From contig JAPKBR010000011.1 of the NCBI GenBank assembly GCA_028823345.1, positions 21,445 to 85,444 of the forward strand: DNA of 64,000 nt. The letters run 5' to 3'. This stretch comes from Planctomycetota bacterium. GTDB lineage: Bacteria; Planctomycetota; UBA1135; GCA-002686595. How positions within the stretch are numbered: position 1 is the first letter of the stretch; every line of letters starts with the position of its first letter. The position numbers and the translations under genes are program-made. Under the pieces are notes generated by a model, which made no database searches, was not told the origin of the DNA, and saw only the letters and a list, made by a program, of their open reading frames with translations. Positions 9,080 to 17,796 of the stretch are shown here, piece after piece.

Positions 9080-10996
9080 TCACTTTTCCTGGAGCAGGCC
9101 CCAAGCAGCCCGAGAAGATGCCAAGTGTTCGCGCGGTGGTAATTGAATACCCCAGGCCTGCAAGCCTATGGGTCCGCCCCACCCGAGCCGGTCCAAGCTG
9201 TCCAGCAACCCGCCGAGGTCATAGTCCCCACTGTCCAAGGGCTGGATCAACCGGTCCCAACCTTCCGCGTCCCGGTCGGCACCATTGATCGTCACGCTCA
9301 TCAAATGGGGCTGGGACCGTCCAAGTAAAGCGGTGGGATCACTGCCCTCGTGTTGACTCAAAAAGTGGCAGAGGTTGAAGCAAGTCCCAAGGCTTGGGTG
9401 ATTCACGAGAGCGCACAAATCAAGGGCATCCTGGGTGTTCGCGATCCAAAACCCCGTGTGGGGATAGAGGGCGATTTCCACGCCTGTTTCCTGGGCCAGT
9501 CGCAGGAGAGGAGCCAACAGTTCCCGGGCCGCTTGTTCCCCGTTGTCACTTTCATCGCTGTCACTTTCATCCTTCGTGCTTGGATGCTCTAACCCGAGCC
9601 AAATCATTCCGGGGCCTCCTGCGAGAGCCCTCATGGCCTTTTGCAACTGCCTGTACTTGCCCGAATCCCCCTCATCGAGGCGCAACACGCAATAGATGCT
9701 CCACAGGTCTGCGCCCCGCTGCTCACAAATGCGACGCACCTCTGGTGCGCGCCAGATACCCCAGCCAATGCCGTCGAAGCCCAGATCGCAAACCATGCTG
9801 GCCTGCTCGGAGGGCGTCCCCTTGCCTTGTCCGGTACCCGTGTTCATGGCAAAGAAAGGCCGAGGAATGCGTGGAGTGGAGCCGCTCTTGTCCAGAGTCC
9901 GCTGCGGCTGCCAAGCCTGCACCCGCCATGCTCCCTGTTCATCCTGGCCCAGGACAAGTTCACCCGCAGGCCCAGGCGCGGGCACCTTTGAATCATCCGA
10001 GACCGATTGGGGGGAGAAAAACCCTGGGCGCAAAAGGGGCCCGGCCAGGAGGTTCCCGTCCTTGCCTGCACGCAACTCTAACTCTGGCCCTAGTAACTGG
10101 GGCGCTTCTCCTTGGGACAAACCCACCCCCCCTATGAGTTCCGCCCTAGCCAAGGCCAAGTCTCCCCCTAAGCCAACCTTGGAACTCATGAACGGCCCCA
10201 GACCCATGGCATCCCGGCGCTCAAGGGCACGCAAGAACCCGAGGGCCACTTCCCGGGGCTGATGCCGAATCCCTGGTTCCGGCGCCCGTTCAAACACGAG
10301 GGCATGCTGCCAAGGCAATTCTTCGAAGGACTCAACAAAGCGCATGCCGTGGGCTGCCATCTCGCGCACAACCTGGGCGCGATCCATGCGGTGCAAGACC
10401 TTGATGGGCACAGAAGAATCCTCCCCGCGATATTCGATCAGCACCATACGCCCGTCTGCCTTGAGGGCCCCGCGCAAATGCTCCATGACCCGCACGGGAT
10501 GGGAAAGCTCGTGGTACACATCGACCATCAGAATCAGGTCAAGTTCTCCCTCGGGCAACCTGGGATCATCCAGGGTGGACAGCACAGGCGTGGTGTTCTC
10601 CACGTTCTCCGCCGCCAAACGAACCCCTAGCAAACGCAGCATCTCGGCCTGCAAATCCACCGCGAACACACGTCCCTCGGCGCCAACCGCCTTGGCCATG
10701 GGCAAGGTGTGGTAGCCATTGCCGCAACCAAAGTCGCACACCCGTTGCCCCGCTTGAATGTTCAGCCAACGGCGCAAGACCGAAGCGCTTTCCTCCTGTT
10801 CGCGACGTTCACGCAGGAGCCAATTGGCCCCAGACGAGTGCATGGTGCGCGCAATGGTGCGGCCCAAGAATTGCTCACGGCCTTCGGGGCGGTCTTCAGG
10901 ATCTTGGGTTTCCTGGGCCCAACTCCCCGGCGCGAGCAACGCCAAGAGCAACACCGAAAAACCGAAAGGGGCACGTGGGACTTGGACCAGAATCAT
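9080..10996 (-). CDS. Exported fusion: class I SAM methyltransferase + xylose-isomerase-like TIM barrel
   Basis: 638 residues. The N-terminus (FGFSVLLLALLAPGSWAQE) is a good signal peptide. A Rossmann methyltransferase follows: motif I VCDFGCGNGYHTLP at about 86-99, an acidic VDLQAEML and a motif IV-like LILMVDVYHELSHP, as in predicted exported planctomycete methyltransferases. A middle segment of about 140 residues starts REVALGFLRALERRDAMG and may be an NTF2/SnoaL-like module. Residues from about 390 to the end resemble a sugar phosphate isomerase/epimerase TIM barrel (GFDGIGWGIW, MIWLGLEHP, IALYPHTGFW, TCFNLCHFLSQH), with two of the expected metal-ligand His positions visible. The substrate is unknown. 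An extracytoplasmic location for a SAM-dependent enzyme is unexpected and makes the methyltransferase activity uncertain. Confidence 0.75.
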   Translation of the reverse strand: MILVQVPRAPFGFSVLLLALLAPGSWAQETQDPEDRPEGREQFLGRTIARTMHSSGANWLLRERREQEESASVLRRWLNIQAGQRVCDFGCGNGYHTLPMAKAVGAEGRVFAVDLQAEMLRLLGVRLAAENVENTTPVLSTLDDPRLPEGELDLILMVDVYHELSHPVRVMEHLRGALKADGRMVLIEYRGEDSSVPIKVLHRMDRAQVVREMAAHGMRFVESFEELPWQHALVFERAPEPGIRHQPREVALGFLRALERRDAMGLGPFMSSKVGLGGDLALARAELIGGVGLSQGEAPQLLGPELELRAGKDGNLLAGPLLRPGFFSPQSVSDDSKVPAPGPAGELVLGQDEQGAWRVQAWQPQRTLDKSGSTPRIPRPFFAMNTGTGQGKGTPSEQASMVCDLGFDGIGWGIWRAPEVRRICEQRGADLWSIYCVLRLDEGDSGKYRQLQKAMRALAGGPGMIWLGLEHPSTKDESDSDESDNGEQAARELLAPLLRLAQETGVEIALYPHTGFWIANTQDALDLCALVNHPSLGTCFNLCHFLSQHEGSDPTALLGRSQPHLMSVTINGADRDAEGWDRLIQPLDSGDYDLGGLLDSLDRLGWGGPIGLQAWGIQLPPREHLASSRAAWGLLQEK

Positions 10997-11022
10997 GGCC
11001 CTATTCTAGGGCACCGTCGCGC

Positions 11023-13164
11023 CTAGGGCATTGCTTCCAGCTCGACCATCAGGGCCAGGGCCCCGTCGATTTGGAAATACTCGGTCACCAGGTCGTGAGC
11101 GCCCGGGGCCAGATCCAGCTGGACCTCACCGGTCCTCGGAGCATGCCAGGTCCAGTCTTCAAAGACTGGTTTACCATCGATCAAGACCCGCACCCCATCA
11201 TCCGACGTCACCCGCAGGAGGTAAGACCCACCCGGAACCTCAACCCGCGCATGGGCAATCAGCCCAAAGTGATCATTTCCCACGGCTTTCCTCGTGGCCT
11301 GCCCCAGGGGTGAATTATGTGTTCCCCCATGGGGACTGATTAAACCGATGCAAGAGCCCTGGGCCAAGGGCTCCCGTGCCAAGCCCCGCCAAAGCTCCAG
11401 CTCTCCCCGGGGATCCGTGTCCTTTTCGCTCCAGCGGAACCAACGGCAATCGAAATTCGCGTCCGCCAAGAGGCCGCCGGCCTGTCGCTGTTCCGGTTTT
11501 TCTTCGCCGCTGCGAAAGTCCCAGGGACCAAAGGGCCCCATCAGAATGGTTTCGAGCCCGCCGTTTTCCACGCCCCTTTCCTCGGCTCCGACCACCTGGG
11601 AACCCCACACCTGGGGAGTCTGCATCTTCATGACCACTCGCAGCAACTCCGGCTGACGCCCGTCGTGGGGAATCAGGGATATCTCACTCAGGCTGCCCCG
11701 GGGCAGGTCCCCATCATTGCCCTGCACCCAAGATCCGACGGTGGCTTGATTGAGAGTCTCGTCGAGGGCAGCGCTAACCCCGTCCAGGGTCAGGTCCTCA
11801 CCGTCGCCCTCGAAATCATTGTTGGCTAACACAATGCGGCTGCTTTGGCGCAGCAGTAAATCTCGGTCGTTCGACTTGAAACGATTGAGACCGATCCAAT
11901 GGTCGCGGGATGAAGTGTCACGCTGCTCCCCAAGGGGTCCGCCCACGAGCTCCGGGTCCTCGTCCCAGTAAAGCTCAAGGGCGAGATCGTTGCGCGAAAA
12001 ATCATTGTCCGCCAGCACGCAATCCTGGCCATGTTCGATGGTGACCCCGGTGCCCTGGGTGTCGTGAATCTCGTTACCCACGATCGCCATGGACGAGCTA
12101 TAGCCCCCCCAAACCCCGTGCTGGTGGCTACCCGAGAGCCGGTTCTGCACCAGCAGATTGCCCGCGGAAAAAGTCCCTTCAAAGCTATTGGCCACCGCGT
12201 AGCGCAGGTCATTGCCCCAGAACACGTTGTTGTCGCAGCCCACTGCGGTCTCTCCCCGGTCTCGGGCCCTGCCGAGGGTCAGGTCATGGCCTGCGTACAA
12301 AAAGATCCCATCCCCTCCGTGGGTAGCTGAGTTGAAAGCAACCACGTTGTTGCTGGAGGATTCAAAGATCAAGATCCCCGCGGAATCCTGACCGCGCCAA
12401 TAAACCCCATGGCTGTAGCCGCGCACGCAGTAGTCGAACAGGTTGCGGGTGATCGTGTTTTGATTGGCGCGCCAGAGAGCCAGCCCCCAACCCGAGAGAA
12501 AACTAAAGTCACAGTCGTAGACCTTGGCACGGTCCACGCGGCTCATCAAAATTCCGTTTTGGCCATGCCGTCCGCGGCAGCGGCGAATCGTGGCGTCCGG
12601 GGCTGCGGTCAGACTGATCGCCGCGCCATACTTCTCTTGCCATTGGCCATCGTCGTTCTCATGGGGCCAAAGCCAATCCGCCTCTTCTTCCGCGGCTACG
12701 CTCGACAGCAGGCGCATGCCATACCACCCATCAAAACTCAAATCTTCCAGCACCACGCCGCTGGAATTTTCCACGCTGATGCACGTTTTCCAGCCCCCGA
12801 GGGAACCATTCTTGATGGTCACATCGCTGCAGTTGCGCACGAGGATGCCAGTACCGGTGAGCTTGTCCAGGTCCGTGCCCAGAGTTGCTCCGCGCAAGCT
12901 GGCTCCAGACAGATCGAGTTCCACCCCGTGCTGGTTTTCGATCAAGAGGCCGGGCTGCTCCGCCCTGGCCGCGAGCAAATGGTCGCCCGTGGTCAGGCGC
13001 GTTGGCCCCTGCATCACATAGGGCCCCACGGGCGTCCACTCAACCATGGGGATTACCACGGGGGCCGGCCCTGCGGTTCCTTGGCAGGAGACCGCCAGGA
13101 AGAGGGCTCCGAGGCAGGAAGCGAGCATGCCGTGGCCAGTGAGTTTGAGATGATCGATCAACAT
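11023..13164 (-). CDS. Exported right-handed parallel beta-helix lipoprotein with C-terminal PA14-like domain
   Basis: About 713 residues from the ATG at 13164. The frame stays open upstream to 13320, but that extension is Arg/Gly-rich and precedes the hydrophobic leader. The leader (MLASCLGALFLAVSC) ends in a lipobox-like AVSC, so this is probably a lipoprotein. The body is rich in short Asn/Asp/Gly beta turns typical of NosD/pectate-lyase-like parallel beta-helices (VRNCSDVTIKNGSLGG, ANQNTITRNLFDYC, SSNNVVAFNSATHGGDG, EIHDTQGTGVTIEHG). The C-terminal about 110 residues (LLRVTSDDGVRVLIDGK, PGAHDLVTEYFQIDG) match PA14/GLEYA-type carbohydrate-binding modules. Likely a surface glycan-binding or glycan-cleaving protein; no catalytic residues could be assigned. 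Confidence 0.8.
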   Translation of the reverse strand: MLIDHLKLTGHGMLASCLGALFLAVSCQGTAGPAPVVIPMVEWTPVGPYVMQGPTRLTTGDHLLAARAEQPGLLIENQHGVELDLSGASLRGATLGTDLDKLTGTGILVRNCSDVTIKNGSLGGWKTCISVENSSGVVLEDLSFDGWYGMRLLSSVAAEEEADWLWPHENDDGQWQEKYGAAISLTAAPDATIRRCRGRHGQNGILMSRVDRAKVYDCDFSFLSGWGLALWRANQNTITRNLFDYCVRGYSHGVYWRGQDSAGILIFESSSNNVVAFNSATHGGDGIFLYAGHDLTLGRARDRGETAVGCDNNVFWGNDLRYAVANSFEGTFSAGNLLVQNRLSGSHQHGVWGGYSSSMAIVGNEIHDTQGTGVTIEHGQDCVLADNDFSRNDLALELYWDEDPELVGGPLGEQRDTSSRDHWIGLNRFKSNDRDLLLRQSSRIVLANNDFEGDGEDLTLDGVSAALDETLNQATVGSWVQGNDGDLPRGSLSEISLIPHDGRQPELLRVVMKMQTPQVWGSQVVGAEERGVENGGLETILMGPFGPWDFRSGEEKPEQRQAGGLLADANFDCRWFRWSEKDTDPRGELELWRGLAREPLAQGSCIGLISPHGGTHNSPLGQATRKAVGNDHFGLIAHARVEVPGGSYLLRVTSDDGVRVLIDGKPVFEDWTWHAPRTGEVQLDLAPGAHDLVTEYFQIDGALALMVELEAMP

Positions 13165-13392
13165 GGAGCGTGGGGACTGCGCAAGGAAAGCGCGTGGCAG
13201 ACCCGCCCGCTTCCTCTTGTCGCCCTTGAGGGTAGGAATCTGAAGGCCCCCCCGCCAGCCTGCCCGGGACGAGACAGGAAGGATCGAACCGGGAACCAGA
13301 AAACTCCCACCCTGTTCCACCTGAAGGGTCGAAGCTGGGGCCCCTTGGGCTTATCCTGTGGGCCAACCCGGCCCCTGGACCACAATCCAACC

Positions 13393-14721
13393 ATGCCCTC
13401 AGATCCTTCCTTCGCCAGCCCCAGCCCCAGCGGCATCACCCTGGCCCCGCAAATCCCCATTTGCCAAAGCGACATCCCTCTGGACTGGTACAGCCAGGAG
13501 TTCAAACCCTACGCGGAAGAGTACCTGGCCCTGCCGGACCGAACCCCGGAAAGCGTCCTGCCCTGGCTCGACTCTTATGTGCAACCGGCCCTAGAGCACT
13601 TCGGCGATTCCCTGTTGTTGCTTGCGCATTATTACATGGGCGGCGAGATCGTCAAGTTAGTGGAGCGCTACGGGGGCGGCGTCTCGGATAGCTATGTGCT
13701 CGCGCTCCAGGCGCGCCAAAACCCCGAGAAAAAAATCATCGTGGAATCCGCCGTGCACTTCATGGCCGAAACCGTGGCGCTCTTGGCCCATGATGACCAA
13801 AAGGTGTACGTCACCAATCCAAAAGCTGGCTGCACTATGGAGATGCTGGCCAAGGATCACATGGTGCTCCCCGCGGTGGACCAGCTGCAAGAGCGCTATG
13901 GGGACGACCTGATGGTAATCGCCTACATGAACACCTCGGGCCGCATCAAGGCCATTGCCGGTTCCACCGGCGGCGCTGTTTGCACCTCATCGAATGCCCA
14001 CAAGGTGGTGGCTTGGGCGCGCAAGCAGAACAAGAAAATCCTGTTCGTGCCCGATCAACACTTGGGGCGCAATACCGCTTGGAAACTGGGCATGGACTTG
14101 GAGCGCCTTGTGACCCTGCCGGATCCCAAATCACGGGGTGCCAGTTGGACTCTGGAAGAGGTCGGCCTCGAAGCCCTCGACCGGGCAGAGATGCTGCTTT
14201 GGGGTTCTTCCTGCGGCGTGCACACGATCTTCAGCGAAAAGCAAATCCAATGGTGGCAAGCGCAGGGCTGGCAGACGCTGGTTCACCCGGAATCCCGCCT
14301 AGAAGCCGTCCAAGCAGCGGATGGGGTGGGCAGCACCAAGTACCTTTGGAACGCGGTGTTGAATGCTCCGAAAGGCGCAAAAATTGCGATCGGAACGGAA
14401 GGTCACTTCGTGCGCAATGCCCGGATCGAGGGCGCAAAGCGCGGGGTCGAGGTGCAACACCTGGCCGAAATCCCCGAACCCGGGTTCTCCCACGCGGGCT
14501 GCGGCTGCGCCACCATGAGCCGCAACGACCCGCCCCACTTGGCAGGCTTGCTGGACCTCCTGCGCCGCGGCGAGGCGCCGAACCTTTGCCGTGTCTTGGC
14601 GGGGGACGTGGTGGATGAAGGCACCGGATTCCGGGACCGTTTGAGTGAAGCCGAGCGGAATCAACTAACCCATGACGCGCGCCTATCCCTTGAGCGCATG
14701 ATTGAGATCACCGAGGCCTAG
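13393..14721 (+). CDS. nadA: Quinolinate synthase NadA
   Basis: 442 residues. [4Fe-4S] enzyme condensing iminoaspartate with dihydroxyacetone phosphate to quinolinate in de novo NAD synthesis. Recognised from LLLAHYYMGGEIVKL (near 75), FMAETVALL, NPKAGCTMEMLA, VIAYMNTSGRIKA, FVPDQHLGRNT (near 218), and GTEGHFVRN. Candidate cluster cysteines are C147 (KAGC), C274 (WGSSCGVHTIF) and C370 or C372 (HAGCGCATM). The ATG at 13393 is chosen because the very long upstream open frame runs antisense to the beta-helix gene and has shadow-like composition. An N-terminal extension of about 60 residues precedes the conserved core. nadB and nadC are not in this window. Confidence 0.95.
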   Translation: MPSDPSFASPSPSGITLAPQIPICQSDIPLDWYSQEFKPYAEEYLALPDRTPESVLPWLDSYVQPALEHFGDSLLLLAHYYMGGEIVKLVERYGGGVSDSYVLALQARQNPEKKIIVESAVHFMAETVALLAHDDQKVYVTNPKAGCTMEMLAKDHMVLPAVDQLQERYGDDLMVIAYMNTSGRIKAIAGSTGGAVCTSSNAHKVVAWARKQNKKILFVPDQHLGRNTAWKLGMDLERLVTLPDPKSRGASWTLEEVGLEALDRAEMLLWGSSCGVHTIFSEKQIQWWQAQGWQTLVHPESRLEAVQAADGVGSTKYLWNAVLNAPKGAKIAIGTEGHFVRNARIEGAKRGVEVQHLAEIPEPGFSHAGCGCATMSRNDPPHLAGLLDLLRRGEAPNLCRVLAGDVVDEGTGFRDRLSEAERNQLTHDARLSLERMIEITEA

Positions 14722-14750
14722 GGTTACGGCCGACCGGGATGGGCAGGCGT

Positions 14751-15290
14751 TTAGGCCCGCTCCACGTCCCACACTTCCGTGCCAAAGTGGTCCCAAGGCA
14801 AACGGCCTTCGTCGCACTTGTCGTCCACGGAAAACTGCACGTCCACAAAGTAGATGATCTGACTGGGAGTCGCCGCCCGCAGGTTCTTGGCCCCGTGGGC
14901 AACTCCGGGGGGAATGCGCACGAGAAACGAGTTACCATCCCCCAGGACCTTGCGCTCCACAACCCCTTCCGACGGGGAGCCCTTACGCACGTCACCCACC
15001 ACTAGCAGGATCTTGTCGCCGGGGGGAACGAACCACACATCGGTCTGGCGCTTGTGCAGATGGAAGGCCTTGATCCCCAGGGGATCCATCACCGAGTAGT
15101 TGATCTGACGCGCACTGAAATCGTCGACCAATTGGTGCATGCCCTCATCCATGCGACCGAGTTCTGTCATGGAACCCCCATCGTCGTTGAAACGGCGCAA
15201 TTGGATGATCTCGAGACCATCGATTTTGGGGGTGGCGGAGTAGTCCTGCACGCCGTACTGGGCGGCGGCCTTGTCGTTGAATTCAGTCAT
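14751..15290 (-). CDS. Cupin, dTDP-4-dehydrorhamnose 3,5-epimerase (RmlC)-like
   Basis: 179 residues from the ATG at 15290; an upstream extension to 15350 looks spurious. The sequence has beta-rich cupin character: IKAFHLHKRQTDVWFVPPGDK (His near 78 and 80), LLVVGDVRKGS, and SFLVRIPPGVAHGAKNL with a second His near 132. These resemble RmlC-type epimerases, in which a His acts as base during nucleotide-sugar epimerisation. No other rhamnose-pathway gene is adjacent, so a role in another nucleotide-sugar or polyketide-type modification is equally possible. Convergent with nadA (29 bases between stops) and divergent from the deoxyhypusine-synthase-like gene. Confidence 0.7.
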   Translation of the reverse strand: MTEFNDKAAAQYGVQDYSATPKIDGLEIIQLRRFNDDGGSMTELGRMDEGMHQLVDDFSARQINYSVMDPLGIKAFHLHKRQTDVWFVPPGDKILLVVGDVRKGSPSEGVVERKVLGDGNSFLVRIPPGVAHGAKNLRAATPSQIIYFVDVQFSVDDKCDEGRLPWDHFGTEVWDVERA

Positions 15291-15429
15291 GGGGAAGAAG
15301 GTGGGGTCCTGGGTGAGGGCATCTTGGCACGGGCCCCGCCCCTCCTCCATCGGCAGGGAACCCCTCCAGCAGAAGTCCTAGATTGTCCTTCTTGGACCCA
15401 GCACAGGGCTGGTCGTACACTTTTGGCCC

Positions 15430-16686
15430 ATGAACCCCACCCGCAACAACCCAGGGAGCAAGTCTAGCTGCCCAGCCGCCTCCCCTGAACTCACCCACCG
15501 CCCGGTGACCGAGATGCGCCACCTGGACCAACTCCTGCTGGGGAGCTTCCCAAGTTTTGGCGGAGCCTACCTGCGCCGGGTGTACCAACTGCTGGAAGAA
15601 GCCATTGGCCGGGGCGTCCCCATGACCCTGGCGATCAGCGGTCCGGTCACCGCCAGCGGCCAGCATCTGGCTTGGCTCAACCCCCTGCTGGACACGGGTT
15701 GGTTCTGCCTCCTGTCCACCACCGACGCGGTCTGTTACCACGATGGCCATCGGGGTTTGGATTCCGCCAAGGACCATCCCTTTCACGAGGTCCCGATCTT
15801 CGGTGACGACGGAGCACTCAGGGATGAGCGCACCATCCGCATCACCGACATCGGCTTTGACGAGGACCTGTTGCTGGACCAGGATCAAATGATCTCAAGG
15901 GTCCTGATGCAGCCCGAATTTCAAAGGCGCATGACAGGCACAGAGATGCGCTCCTTGCTCGGAGCCGCCTTCGCCAAGCAAGAGCAACGCACCCAAGCCC
16001 CGGAAGGCTTAATGGCCCTTTGCCATCGGAAGGCCATGCCCGTATTTGTGGGCGCCCCAAGCGACGGCTCGGTGTTTTTGAATTCCATGAAACTCTGGGC
16101 CCTCGCACGCCTGGGAGAGATCGACTACAAGTTCGAGTTGGACCTGCACGAGGAGGTGCTGGAATCCTGCGCCTATCACTGGTGGGGTTGCAACGAAACC
16201 GAGACAAAAGGCCTCGGCACCTTGGTCTTGGGTGGCGGCGTACCCAAGAACTTCAACCTACAACCGGAACCCGCCCTGGCCCAAGTGCTGGGCTTTGAAG
16301 AGGTGCGCGGCTACCTGTACGACGTTCAGATCACCAGCGCGCCGGTGACGGACGGTTCCCTTTCCTCCTGCCCCCCCTCGGAAGCGGTTACCTGGGGCAA
16401 GGTGGACAAGGATCTCTACACCTCCACAACCGAGTCCCTGCAAGCAGATTACTCCATGGTCATGCCCTTCCTCGCCAAGGCGCTGCTGGACAAGCGCGCC
16501 CGATTACAAGCCCTGCAAGTGGAGCTGGGGCCTGAAGAACTCGCCCGCCGGCACCCCGAAGCTCCTGGTTTCCTGCGGGACCCAGATGGCTATCGCTTGC
16601 TTGACCAGCGCGCAGAGTTGCTGGGGAAACTCGAAAAGGAACTGAAGCAACGCAGTGCGGGATTGCTTAAGGACCTGCGCCCATGA
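15430..16686 (+). CDS. Deoxyhypusine synthase family protein
   Basis: 418 residues. Eukaryotic and archaeal members transfer the aminobutyl group of spermidine to a lysine of eIF5A. Bacterial members of this NAD-dependent family have been assigned homospermidine synthase or related polyamine roles. Family signatures are MTLAISGPVTASGQ, FLNSMKLWALAR, LGGGVPKNFNLQPE with the imine-forming Lys at about 273, and DGSLSSCPPSEAVTWGKVD near the C-terminus. The active-site Lys is preserved. The first 25 residues are low-complexity, so an internal start is possible. Its stop overlaps the next gene (ATGA), suggesting coupling to the membrane protein. Most likely role by inference: aminobutyl transfer in polyamine metabolism. 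Confidence 0.85.
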   Translation: MNPTRNNPGSKSSCPAASPELTHRPVTEMRHLDQLLLGSFPSFGGAYLRRVYQLLEEAIGRGVPMTLAISGPVTASGQHLAWLNPLLDTGWFCLLSTTDAVCYHDGHRGLDSAKDHPFHEVPIFGDDGALRDERTIRITDIGFDEDLLLDQDQMISRVLMQPEFQRRMTGTEMRSLLGAAFAKQEQRTQAPEGLMALCHRKAMPVFVGAPSDGSVFLNSMKLWALARLGEIDYKFELDLHEEVLESCAYHWWGCNETETKGLGTLVLGGGVPKNFNLQPEPALAQVLGFEEVRGYLYDVQITSAPVTDGSLSSCPPSEAVTWGKVDKDLYTSTTESLQADYSMVMPFLAKALLDKRARLQALQVELGPEELARRHPEAPGFLRDPDGYRLLDQRAELLGKLEKELKQRSAGLLKDLRP

Positions 16687-17771
16687 GCAACCGGACGGAC
16701 AATTCCCGCATCAGCGGTTTCGACTTGGCCCGGGGCTTAGCCATTCTAGGCATGGTGCTGGTCAATTTCGACGTGGTGCTCTCCTATGGACACAAGGACC
16801 CTGACCTTTTGCGCACGATCGTCAGCGCCTGCACGGGCCGCGCCTCGGCTCTGTTCGTGACCCTCGCGGGAATCGGCATGATCCTGCTTGGCAAGCGTGC
16901 GGTGTTGTTCAAGCGCGCACTATTCTTGGTGGTAGCGGGTTATGCCTGGCAGCTTTTTTGGACCGGAGACATCCTGCACTACTATGCGTTCTATGTGGCC
17001 ATAGGTGCGCTCTGTCTCTCCCTTGGTCCGTTGACTCTGGGTGTGCTCGCCGCCGCCAGCATCGGCATCTTCATGCTATTGATGGGCACGCTGGACTATG
17101 GGACGGGTTGGAACTGGACGACTCTCGAATACCCAGAGTTCTGGACCCCACGGGGCCAGCTGCGAAACCTCTTCTTCAACGGCTTCCACCCTCTGTTTCC
17201 ATGGTTGGCATTTCTCTTCACGGGCATGGCCCTGGGCAAACTAGAAATCGGACGGGCAAAGGTGCGACGCTTGGCACTTGTGGGCTCCGTATTGATTTTT
17301 ATCGGTGCTCAGATGCTCTCGGATCATTTTGGCTCAGTGGAAGACACCCGCGGGTTCATGCTGCAAATAAAGGAATGGTACAAGGCCCCCGACTCCCTCT
17401 ATGGCTTGGGCTCCATGCCCCCAGGGCCTTTCTACATGCTCTCCGCCGGGGCCAGCGCGGTGTTCGTGATCTGCGTTTGCCTCGAAGTGGGCGCCACTCG
17501 AATCGGCCAAAGGCTCGCCGCCCCCCTCATCACCTGCGGGCAAATGGCCTTCACCCTTTATCTGGCCCATGTGCTGGCGCTGTTCTTCCTCTTGGCTCCC
17601 CTGCTCGAGTGGTTTCAGGAGCACGGAGATCTCAACCGCACGGGCACTATGGCCCTGGTGTTTAGCGGCGCCATGGCTTTCAACGTCCTTGCGGTGCTTG
17701 GGTCGCTGCTCTGGAAACGACGCTACGACCGCGGCCCCATCGAATTCCTCATGCGACGCATCACCGGCTAG
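16683..17771 (+). CDS. Multi-pass membrane protein, DUF418/DUF1624 (acyltransferase-like) family
   Basis: 362 residues with about ten hydrophobic segments and the N-terminal signature FDLARGLAILGMVLVNF, shared by DUF418, DUF1624 and heparan-alpha-glucosaminide acetyltransferase-type proteins. A paired ITCGQMAFTLYLAHVLAL near the C-terminus is typical of DUF418. The product sits in the inner membrane; relatives are thought to transfer acyl groups across it, but no activity is established for this subfamily. It starts inside the stop of the deoxyhypusine-synthase-like gene and is followed by the PHP gene after 25 bases, so all three are plausibly one operon. Confidence 0.75.
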   Translation: MSNRTDNSRISGFDLARGLAILGMVLVNFDVVLSYGHKDPDLLRTIVSACTGRASALFVTLAGIGMILLGKRAVLFKRALFLVVAGYAWQLFWTGDILHYYAFYVAIGALCLSLGPLTLGVLAAASIGIFMLLMGTLDYGTGWNWTTLEYPEFWTPRGQLRNLFFNGFHPLFPWLAFLFTGMALGKLEIGRAKVRRLALVGSVLIFIGAQMLSDHFGSVEDTRGFMLQIKEWYKAPDSLYGLGSMPPGPFYMLSAGASAVFVICVCLEVGATRIGQRLAAPLITCGQMAFTLYLAHVLALFFLLAPLLEWFQEHGDLNRTGTMALVFSGAMAFNVLAVLGSLLWKRRYDRGPIEFLMRRITG

Positions 17772-17796
17772 ACTATTGAGAACCCCACAACATCCC

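Noticed and set aside
12409..13392. Long in-frame extension upstream of nadA giving a 770-residue protein
   Set aside because: It runs antisense to the beta-helix lipoprotein, has Arg/His/Pro/Gln-rich shadow composition and no domain; the conserved NadA part starts after the ATG at 13393.
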